Shown piece after piece: positions 32,799-39,505 of a stretch of 47,884 bases of DNA. Position numbers and translations under genes: made by a program. Every line of letters begins with the position of its first letter. The stretch's first letter is position 1. The notes under the pieces were generated by a model. The model was not told the origin of the DNA. It worked only from the letters and a program-made list of their open reading frames with translations, and searched no databases. Source of the DNA: Proteobacteria bacterium CAG:495 (GTDB lineage Bacteria > Pseudomonadota > Alphaproteobacteria > RF32 > CAG-239); NCBI GenBank assembly GCA_000432275.1, contig HF995323.1:182509-230392 (forward strand), read 5' to 3'.

Positions 32799-32904
32799 AC
32801 TAATAATTTTTTTAATTAAACTTTATTTTATCTGTCACAATTTATATCTGAATAATCATTTGCTGAAATCTGTTGTAGCATCTTTGTCCAAATTTGCAAC
32901 AAAA

Positions 32905-32940
32905 AAAACCGGCCGTTTTCACAAACAACCGGTTTACATA
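32905..32940 (-). terminator. Hairpin after the 116-aa hypothetical gene
   Basis: AAACCGG and CCGGTTT pair around a 17-nt loop, with a T run in the leftward direction, 9 bp past the stop. Confidence 0.5.
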
Positions 32941-32948
32941 CCCATATT

Positions 32949-33299
32949 TTATAAAAAAAGAAATTGAAGCCTGCCCTCGCTGAAACAGACTTTTGCCTCG
33001 GCAATTTGCGCGGTTACATGAGAAAACGGTACAAATGCCAAAACATCATATTCAAAATCGGCAGGATAATCCCTGAACCCGACCTGAAAACAAAAATATC
33101 CCAACACTTTCAGTTGCTGCATGCAGCTTCGGCAACGCCAGACGACAGCAACTCTTCCGTCATAAACCAGACCCGGATCACAAATAACAACTTCTCCGTA
33201 ATGTTCAGACGCAAACTTTTCCATCGCAGACTTTTGCAGCTGCCATTGAGGAACCATTATAACATCCCCCAATACATTGGTAATTTTAGCTCTCTCCAT
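32949..33299 (-). CDS. Hypothetical protein, 116 aa
   Basis: Unrecognised. VVWRCRSCMQQLKVLGYFCF holds a CxxC that may bind metal. The rest is a mixed alpha/beta soluble protein. The ATG at 33299 follows an AT-only leader (TATATT before it) and no SD. Possibly co-transcribed with the 250-aa gene 150 bp downstream, although a hairpin lies between. Confidence 0.5.
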   Translation of the reverse strand: MERAKITNVLGDVIMVPQWQLQKSAMEKFASEHYGEVVICDPGLVYDGRVAVVWRCRSCMQQLKVLGYFCFQVGFRDYPADFEYDVLAFVPFSHVTAQIAEAKVCFSEGRLQFLFL

Positions 33300-33451
33300 A
33301 ATATATAAAATTTAGATAATACGCAAAATAAAGAGCACCGAAAATCCTTTCCTGTCAGAAATTTCCGATACTCTTTCAAAACTGTCTTCAGTAAATGCAT
33401 TCCGGAGAAAAAGAACGTGTTAAACTCTGTTGCTAAATAAAAATTTCCGTA

Positions 33452-33628
33452 ATGCACGACAACTTCACTCTCGCTGCCGCCGAATTCAATTTTAAACCGG
33501 ACGGTTCTTTTTACGACTTATTCCGACTTTCGTTTACATCGACCCCGCAAGTCCGCATGTCTCATCTCTTGTCTTCGCCGCAACTTAACCCAACCGGTAA
33601 ATATTTCAAAGAACGCAATATGCGTTAA
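33452..33628 (+). CDS. Possible small protein, 58 aa
   Basis: ATG 33452 to TAA 33626-33628 encodes MHDNFTLAAAEFNFKPDGSF followed by 38 further residues ending KYFKERNMR. Codon choice (GCT, GCC, GAA, CCG) is like the core genes and the surrounding DNA is otherwise gene-free, which is why I list it. No SD, as in several neighbours, and no clear promoter. It could be a fragment or chance frame. Confidence 0.35.
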   Translation: MHDNFTLAAAEFNFKPDGSFYDLFRLSFTSTPQVRMSHLLSSPQLNPTGKYFKERNMR

Positions 33629-33696
33629 GCATATCCATATGTAAGTAATTTTTTTGTATGGACTCTTTTAGCACAAATTTGACAAATTGCAACAAA

Positions 33697-33732
33697 AAAG
33701 TTCCCCCGCCTCTCGACAGGGGAACTTTCCAA
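33697..33732 (-). terminator. gyrA terminator
   Basis: AAAGTTCCCC and GGGGAACTTT pair around CGCCTCTCGACA, with a T run in the leftward direction. Confidence 0.8.
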
Positions 33733-33748
33733 AGCAACAGCCGGCTGG

Positions 33749-36574
33749 CTATTCCTCTTCAGATTCGACATCCGGTTCGCTGACATCAGGTTCGGTATTG
33801 CCGAATTCTTCCATATCGGCAACACTCTCGCCCAGAACCTCGCTTCCGGTCTCTTCTTCGAGTTCGTCGTCGTCACCGTCATCGGCATCCAGCCAGGTAA
33901 CCGAAACGACTTTTTCATCGTCTGCGGTACGGAACAGGATAACGCCCTGCGTCTTGCGCCCGGCAATACGAATGTCTGCCACCGGCATACGGATAAGCTT
34001 TCCGGCATCGGTTACCATCATAATCTGATTGTTGTCCTCAATCGGGAACGAGCTGACAATCTCCTTGTTGCGGGCAGACATCTCCATATTGGCAATACCC
34101 TGACCGCCGCGGCCGGTAACCCTGTATTCATAAGACGAAGAACGCTTGCCGTATCCGGTTGACGTAACCGAAAGAATAAACTGCTCTTTCTCGCGCATTT
34201 CCAGATACTTTTCAGGCGTCAAGACATTCATCTCAATACCCGTTTCCTCGGCCGGAACCAGACAATCGCCGCCGCGTTCAGCCTGAATACGCTTAGCTGC
34301 GGAAGAAATTTTCTGATATTCGTCACGTTCTTCCGAAGTCGCATCACTGTGATTCAGAATAGACATTGAAACGACCTCGTCGCCCTCTGCCAGCTTAATG
34401 CCGCGAACACCGGTAGAGTTGCGTCCGACAAACACGCGGACCTCGGTGACCGGAAAACGGATACATTTGCCGCTGCGCGCCGCCAGCATAACGTCATTGT
34501 CTTCATGACAGATGCGAACATTAATCAAACGGTCGCCGTCATCAAGCTTCATGGCAATCTTACCGTTGGATTGAACATTGACAAAATCCATCAGCGAGTT
34601 GCGGCGGACGTTGCCCTGGCTGGTAGCAAACATAATGGACAGGTTTTGGCATTCCGCCTCATTTTCCGGCAGCTTCATAATCGTCGTGATAGTCTCGCCG
34701 GCATCCAGCGGCAGCAAATTAATGAAAGGTTTGCCCTTAGACGTGGGAGAACCCAGCGGCAGCTTATAAACCTTCATCTTATAAACCAAACCCTTGGACG
34801 AGAAGAACAGAACCGGCGTGTGGGTCGAAGCCACAAACAAACGGGTAACAAAATCTTCGTCTTTGGTTGCCATGGCCGACTTTCCTTTGCCGCCGCGCTT
34901 TTGCGCCTTATAAGCGTTAAGCGGAACACGCTTGATATAACCGGCTTCGGTAACCGTAACCACCATATCCTCACGCTGAATCAGAGATTCAATGTCGGTG
35001 TCGTATTCAATGTCTTCAATCTTTGAGCGGCGCGGCGTTGCATATTCGTCTTTAATCGCAACCAGTTCGTCGCGCATAATGCCGTAAAGCTTTTCGCGAG
35101 AGGCCAAAATAGACAGACATTCCTTAATCTCATCACCCAAAGAAACCAGTTCTTCGTGAATCTTATCGCGTTCCAAACCGGTCAGTCGCTGCAGTTTCAA
35201 GTCAAGAATGGCCTTGGCCTGAGTTTCAGACAAATGATACGTTCCGTTTTCAACCTTACGGTCCGGCTCGTCAATCAATTTGACCAGCGTCTCCACCTCG
35301 CCTGCGGGCCAGGCTTTGGAAAGCAAAGCGTCTTTGGCTTCTTGCGGGGTCGGCGACGTACGGATTAATTCAATAACCGGATCAATATTTTCAACCGCAA
35401 TCGCCAGACCGACCAACACATGTGCGCGGTCGCGGGCTTTGTTCAGTTCAAAGATTGTCCGGCGGCGGATAACTTCCTCGCGAAATTCGATAAAGGCCTG
35501 AATAATCTCTTTCAGGTTCATCATCATCGGACGGCCGTTGTTAATCGCCAGCATATTCATGCCAAAACTGGTCTGCAACGGCGTATACTTGTACAACTGG
35601 TTCAAAACCACGTCGGCCTGAAAATCGCGTTTGACCTCAATCACCACGCGAACACCCTGACGGTCGGATTCATCGCGGATTTCCGAAATGCCGTCGATTT
35701 TCTTTTCCTTAATCAATTCGGCAATACGGGTAATCATCGCCGCTTTGTTGACCTGATAGGGAATCTCGTGGACAATGATGGCCTCTTTGTCCTTGTGCAG
35801 TTCTTCAATGGTGCATTTTGCACGCATCACGACCGAACCGCGGCCGGTCAGATAAGCAGACTTTGCACCGGCATAGCCCAAAATCAAGCCTCCGGTCGGA
35901 AAATCCGGTCCGGGAACAATGTTAATCAGGTCTTCGACCGAAACAAACGGATTGTCGATATAAGCGCAGCAGGCGTCAATCACTTCGCCCAGATTATGCG
36001 GCGGAATATTGGTAGCCATACCGACGGCAATACCGTTTGCGCCGTTAACCAAAAGGTTCGGATAACTGGCCGGCAAAACAGTCGGCTCCTGCAAGCTTTC
36101 GTCATAGTTGGGCATAAAGTCGACGGTGTCTTTGTCGATGTCGTCAATCAGAGAGTGGGCAACTTTTGCCAGACGGGCTTCGGTATAACGCATGGCAGCG
36201 GCGCTGTCGCCGTCCATTGAACCGAAGTTGCCCTGACCGTCAACCAGCGGCACGCGCATCGAAAACGGCTGAGCCATACGAACCATTGCTTCATAAACCG
36301 AGCTGTCGCCGTGCGGGTGATATTTACCCAAAACGTCACCGACGATACGGGCTGACTTACGGAACGGCCGGTTGTAATCATATCCGTTTTCAAACATCGA
36401 ATAGATAATGCGGCGGTGAACCGGCTTCAAACCGTCTCGAACATCGGGCAGCGCACGTGAAACGATAACACTCATTGCGTAATCGAGATAAGAACGGCGC
36501 ATTTCTTCCGAAATTTCTACCGGTGAAATATCTTTATTAGGATTTTCAACCACTTGATTAATTTCTTCAGTCAC
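33749..36574 (-). CDS. gyrA: DNA gyrase subunit A
   Basis: 941 residues from a GTG start at 36574, with AAAGG 8 nt upstream. The breakage-reunion domain has catalytic Y130 (AAMRYTEARL). The quinolone region reads HPHGDSSVYE (S91, S92, E95; equivalent to E. coli S83, A84, D87). The tower and coiled coil follow, then the C-terminal beta-pinwheel with the GyrA box QKRGGKG that separates gyrase from ParC. The tail is very acidic. GyrB is not in the window. Confidence 0.97.
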   Translation of the reverse strand: MTEEINQVVENPNKDISPVEISEEMRRSYLDYAMSVIVSRALPDVRDGLKPVHRRIIYSMFENGYDYNRPFRKSARIVGDVLGKYHPHGDSSVYEAMVRMAQPFSMRVPLVDGQGNFGSMDGDSAAAMRYTEARLAKVAHSLIDDIDKDTVDFMPNYDESLQEPTVLPASYPNLLVNGANGIAVGMATNIPPHNLGEVIDACCAYIDNPFVSVEDLINIVPGPDFPTGGLILGYAGAKSAYLTGRGSVVMRAKCTIEELHKDKEAIIVHEIPYQVNKAAMITRIAELIKEKKIDGISEIRDESDRQGVRVVIEVKRDFQADVVLNQLYKYTPLQTSFGMNMLAINNGRPMMMNLKEIIQAFIEFREEVIRRRTIFELNKARDRAHVLVGLAIAVENIDPVIELIRTSPTPQEAKDALLSKAWPAGEVETLVKLIDEPDRKVENGTYHLSETQAKAILDLKLQRLTGLERDKIHEELVSLGDEIKECLSILASREKLYGIMRDELVAIKDEYATPRRSKIEDIEYDTDIESLIQREDMVVTVTEAGYIKRVPLNAYKAQKRGGKGKSAMATKDEDFVTRLFVASTHTPVLFFSSKGLVYKMKVYKLPLGSPTSKGKPFINLLPLDAGETITTIMKLPENEAECQNLSIMFATSQGNVRRNSLMDFVNVQSNGKIAMKLDDGDRLINVRICHEDNDVMLAARSGKCIRFPVTEVRVFVGRNSTGVRGIKLAEGDEVVSMSILNHSDATSEERDEYQKISSAAKRIQAERGGDCLVPAEETGIEMNVLTPEKYLEMREKEQFILSVTSTGYGKRSSSYEYRVTGRGGQGIANMEMSARNKEIVSSFPIEDNNQIMMVTDAGKLIRMPVADIRIAGRKTQGVILFRTADDEKVVSVTWLDADDGDDDELEEETGSEVLGESVADMEEFGNTEPDVSEPDVESEEE

Positions 36575-36601
36575 TTTATTTACCTTTACTTGATTATAAA
36601 C

Positions 36602-36868
36602 TGAGCCGAATATAGCAAAAAATGCCTTTTGCCGCCAGCGAATAACACAAGTTATGCCCAGTTAAAAATGCGAAATTCCTCTCTACGGCCAAAAAAACGG
36701 CCTTATTTTCGATTTTCACTCCGACAAAGTTTCCAAAAGTTAACGCCCGCCCCTCTCCAAACCCCAAAAAACGCTTTTTTTGGAGCCAAACGTCTCCCGT
36801 ATGCCGTCCCCCGCCCGCTCTGCGGCAAAACCTGCAAACCGTATGGTTTTTCTGATTGCAATTATCCT
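36602..36868. other. Gene-free stretch upstream of gyrA
   Basis: About 270 bp. A frame at 36629-36877 is open but Pro/Lys-rich without SD or codon signal. The stretch probably holds the gyrA promoter and the start of the structured-RNA transcript. Confidence 0.5.
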
Positions 36869-36884
36869 AAATTATAGTAAACTC

Positions 36885-37049
36885 AATTTCGCAGCTCAGA
36901 GGTGAGCTGTGGTGTCTACAAACATCTTCGAGATAATCCACCCTGTGGTGGAGTGCACGGAATAAGCTACTTTTGTAGTCGAAGAAGTGCGGCTGTTCTC
37001 GACAGTTTGTAGCTCCACCGCCTTTTCTTTTTAAGAAACGGCGGTTTTT
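36885..37049 (+). ncRNA. Structured RNA ending in a strong terminator, identity unresolved
   Basis: Preceded by a TATAGT -10 box (36873-36878). A 5' hairpin CAGCTCA-GAGG-TGAGCTG (36892-36909) is followed by a closing stem CTACAAAC/GTTTGTAG (36916-36923/37005-37012), extended by GGTG/CACC. Inside are TCGAGA/TCTCGA (36928-36933/36997-37002), hairpin CCACC-CTGT-GGTGG (36938-36951) and hairpin CTAC-TTTT-GTAG (36967-36978). An 11-bp terminator (CCGCC...GGCGG, 37018-37044) with T5 ends it. It is either an independent small RNA (6S-like size) or a leader attenuator for the HTH gene, whose SD lies 14 bp past the T run. Confidence 0.6.
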
Positions 37050-37078
37050 GTTTTTAATCAACAAAAGGAGCTAAAAAA

Positions 37079-37340
37079 ATGATAATCGATAACATTGACC
37101 CCAAAACCGTCCGCGGCAGCGTCGGCCTGATGCTGCGGGAAGAACGCTTAGCGCGTGGCCTGAGCTTTGAACAAACCACCGACAGCGCCAGAATACCCGC
37201 CCGCTATTTGCAGCGCCAGAGTATCTCACCGTTATATGCGCAGGCTGGAAGACGGCAGAGGATACTATTTTGTATTCTTCAGGCGACTGCTTGAACTCTA
37301 CGGCAAACAGGTCAACATTGAGCTCGTTGACCGCAAATAA
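37079..37340 (+). pseudogene. Small HTH (XRE-type) regulator gene split by a 28-nt tandem repeat
   Basis: AAAAGGAG 8 nt upstream supports ATG 37079. The first frame gives an HTH start (GLMLREERLARGLSFEQTTD, then SARIPARYL) and then degenerates. The +1 frame continues convincingly from SARVSHRYMRRLEDGRGYY to VNIELVDRK with TAA 37338-37340. The switch lies at two 28-nt copies (37184-37211, 37212-37239; 21/28 identical) that encode SARIPARYL and SARVSHRYM. With one copy removed the gene would encode an intact HTH protein of about 77 residues. A terminator follows. Sits right after the structured RNA. Confidence 0.65.
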
Positions 37341-37342
37341 CA

Positions 37343-37373
37343 AAAAAGCCCTGTTTGAACGGAGGGCTTTCTT
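37343..37373 (+). terminator. Terminator after the HTH gene
   Basis: AAAGCCCT pairs with AGGGCTTT around GTTTGAACGG; followed by CTTTATG, a modest T run. Confidence 0.6.
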
Positions 37374-37509
37374 TATGCCGCTTTCTGCGGCCCAATGTCA
37401 TCAAAATGCCCTGTGCCCCAACCGCCTGATTGGTTATCATTGCCGCCGGACGATTGAAAAAGTTGAAATAAAAAAACTTGGAAAACGGTCTAACCACAGC
37501 AAAAATAAG
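37374..37509. other. Short gene-free stretch
   Basis: Between the HTH terminator and the ssb terminator. No supported coding frame or repeat seen. Confidence 0.4.
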
Positions 37510-37558
37510 AAGAGAGAAAATTTTAGTGTACAAAAACGTACCTGAATTTTCTCTCTTT
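37510..37558 (-). terminator. ssb terminator
   Basis: A long stem GAGAGAAAATT/AATTTTCTCTC with an inner GTAC/GTAC pair, 41 bp past the ssb stop. Confidence 0.7.
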
Positions 37559-37598
37559 CGCAATTTTTGCCCTCAAAGAGGCGTCATACAAGTTTTGT

Positions 37599-38066
37599 TT
37601 AGAAAGGAATATCGTCATCCAAATCGGCTGCCGGAGCTGCTGACGGAGCAGAATCCCAACCGTTGCCGCCTGCCGGCGTAAAGACGTCGTTACCGCCGGC
37701 GGGAACACCGTCGCCGCGGCCGTCTAACAGAACCAGATTGCCGCTGAAGTTCTGCAGCACAACTTCGGTCGTATATCTTTCCTGTCCGCCGTTGTCTTCC
37801 CATTTGCGGGTTTGCAGCTGTCCTTCCAGATAAACCTTGGAACCTTTGCGCAAATATCTCTCGGCAATATCCGCCAGCTGAGGATTAAAAATAACCACGC
37901 GGTGCCACTCGGTGCGGTCTTTGCGCTCGCCGGTCGCCTTGTCTTTCCATGTATCGGAAGTCGCAATGTTCAGATTGACGATTTTAGAACCGCTGGTGGT
38001 GTTGCTGACTTTGGGATCGGCACCCAGGTTGCCGACTAAAATAACTTTATTAATGCTGCCTGCCAT
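37599..38066 (-). CDS. ssb: Single-stranded DNA-binding protein SSB
   Basis: 155 residues. The OB fold begins MAGSINKVILVGNLGADPKV and includes WHRVVIFNPQLADIAERYLR and GSKVYLEGQLQTRKW. A Gly/Ala/Pro-rich linker leads to the acidic tail DLDDDIPF, which docks repair and replication partners. AAGGT lies upstream of the ATG. In many alphaproteobacteria ssb lies near uvrA, as here with one gene between. Confidence 0.97.
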   Translation of the reverse strand: MAGSINKVILVGNLGADPKVSNTTSGSKIVNLNIATSDTWKDKATGERKDRTEWHRVVIFNPQLADIAERYLRKGSKVYLEGQLQTRKWEDNGGQERYTTEVVLQNFSGNLVLLDGRGDGVPAGGNDVFTPAGGNGWDSAPSAAPAADLDDDIPF

Positions 38067-38142
38067 TTTATCTTTACCTTATACTAGTTTTATTAAAATC
38101 TTTTTTGAATATACATTGATAAATTCGATAAGGGAACAAAAA

Positions 38143-39261
38143 TCAATAAACCTGTGTATATTCCCCGCTTTCAAGCTTATAAATTCCGTAATTGATTGAT
38201 TTGTCGGGATTTCCGTTGACAAACGTCCTTTCGCCCCAGACGGTTTCGACTTTGTCTTTGCCTAAAGCCTTGGCCAAATCGCCGTATTTGAAAGAATCTG
38301 CCTTGTCTACCAGCTCCTGCCACAGTTTCACCGCCGAATAGCTGTAAACCCCCAGCCCTTCCGGCTCCGCCCCCTGCAAACGCAGCCGCACCAGCGTTTC
38401 CGTAAAGCTGGGTTTGTCTTTTAGCGACGGCAGCGCTACAAAATAAGAACCTTCCGCCAAATCGCCCAGCAGTTCCTCATAATTGCCGTTTGCCTGATAA
38501 CGGTTGGTAAAAATAACGACGTCTTTCTTTTCGTCCTTAAGGTTGCGGGAAAGCTCGGCAATATTTTCAGACTTGCCCAAAATATAAACCACATCGTTGC
38601 CCTGCACCGTAATGTCCTGCGCCATTGCGGCCAAATCCCGGCGATAAACCGCAAAATCATAAACCCTTAGCTTGAGGGCTTCGTTGTTTCTGCGAAATTC
38701 ATTCTGGACCGATGCCGCGATTTCCACCACGTTGCGCACGCTTGAATCATAAATCAGCGCAACGTTCTGCCCGTTAAAGCTGGCTTTGTAATAATTATAG
38801 AAGTCAGCGCCCTGGCTGTCGGTTGAACCGACCATTTTAACCAGTCCCTGATGGCTGTGCTGTGCCTCGCTTTTACTGATTGTCGTCGGAATAATCTGAA
38901 AAATGTTTGCTTTCGCGTAAATGTCGGAAACCTTTTCAAACGCATTGGGGCAATATGGTCCCACGACCAGGTTCATCCTGTCTTCTTTAGAGGAATTAAC
39001 GGCCATCATCTGTGCTGTTGAGACGGCAAAAGTATCGTCGCACTGGTCGTCGACCACCACGAGATTTACGCGCTCTCCTTTAACCCCGCCTTGAGAATTG
39101 ATGTCGTCGACGGCAATTCTCACCCCGTTAATCAGCTCGTCGCCAAAGTGCTTGAATTCCCCCACCTGGGGAGCGATAACGGCTACATTGATTGCGGCAT
39201 TGGCATTCCCTGCCCAGAACAAAGCGCACCAGGGAATTATTTTTAGTACATTTTTTAACAT
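38143..39261 (-). CDS. Periplasmic branched-chain amino-acid-type binding protein (orphan)
   Basis: 372 residues. Signal peptide (cleavage near residue 22, GNANA), then a type I periplasmic-binding fold of the Peripla_BP_6 family: VAVIAPQVGEFKHFGDELIN, GVRIAVDDINSQGGVKGE, DDQCDD, VVGPYCPNAFEKVSDIYAKA. No permease or ATPase gene lies nearby, so its partner is elsewhere or it acts as a sensor-type binding protein. The ligand is not readable from sequence. It precedes ssb by 76 bp on the same strand. Confidence 0.9.
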   Translation of the reverse strand: MLKNVLKIIPWCALFWAGNANAAINVAVIAPQVGEFKHFGDELINGVRIAVDDINSQGGVKGERVNLVVVDDQCDDTFAVSTAQMMAVNSSKEDRMNLVVGPYCPNAFEKVSDIYAKANIFQIIPTTISKSEAQHSHQGLVKMVGSTDSQGADFYNYYKASFNGQNVALIYDSSVRNVVEIAASVQNEFRRNNEALKLRVYDFAVYRRDLAAMAQDITVQGNDVVYILGKSENIAELSRNLKDEKKDVVIFTNRYQANGNYEELLGDLAEGSYFVALPSLKDKPSFTETLVRLRLQGAEPEGLGVYSYSAVKLWQELVDKADSFKYGDLAKALGKDKVETVWGERTFVNGNPDKSINYGIYKLESGEYTQVY

Positions 39262-39440
39262 AAATTCAATAAATTAGATTTCAGCACAGTTTGTGATAAT
39301 AACATTATTTCACCGCAATGCAAGGATTTTTATCATTTTTCCCGTTTTCCGCGGCGGCAAGCGCCTGTTTTCCCCTCCTCCAAAGGTTATGCCCTTTCGG
39401 ATGGCTTCACCTGACCGAATTATCCTCACGGTTTTTTTTA

Positions 39441-39469
39441 TTGCTTTAAATAAAATAAATGACTATATT
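39441..39469 (+). promoter_or_regulatory. uvrA promoter
   Basis: TTGCTT, 17-bp spacer, TATATT. The predicted start near 39476 falls on a LexA-like half-site pair. Confidence 0.65.
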
Positions 39470-39475
39470 AACACA

Positions 39476-39490
39476 GAACAAAACAGAAAC
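39476..39490 (+). promoter_or_regulatory. Candidate LexA (SOS) operator of uvrA
   Basis: GAAC-N7-AAAC differs by one base from the alphaproteobacterial SOS box GAAC-N7-GAAC (the reverse of GTTC-N7-GTTC). It lies at the predicted transcription start, where a repressor would block initiation. Confidence 0.4.
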
Positions 39491-39505
39491 ATCGAGCTAG
39501 GAAAT

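Noticed and set aside
33257..33457. 66-codon minus-strand frame overlapping the 116-aa gene start
   Set aside because: No SD, no codon signal, and it overlaps a better-supported gene.
36285..36320. GyrA QRDR S91/S92/E95 as quinolone resistance
   Set aside because: The key Ser is present, and Glu at the D87-equivalent position with a preceding Ser is wild type in other bacteria, so no resistance claim is justified.
36629..36877. 82-codon plus-strand frame upstream of the structured RNA
   Set aside because: Pro/Lys-rich, no SD, no codon bias like neighbours, and it overlaps the likely promoter of the RNA.
39293..39505. 71-codon N-terminal extension of UvrA
   Set aside because: Lies upstream of and across the predicted promoter, has no SD, and family members begin near MTNEFIEIKG.
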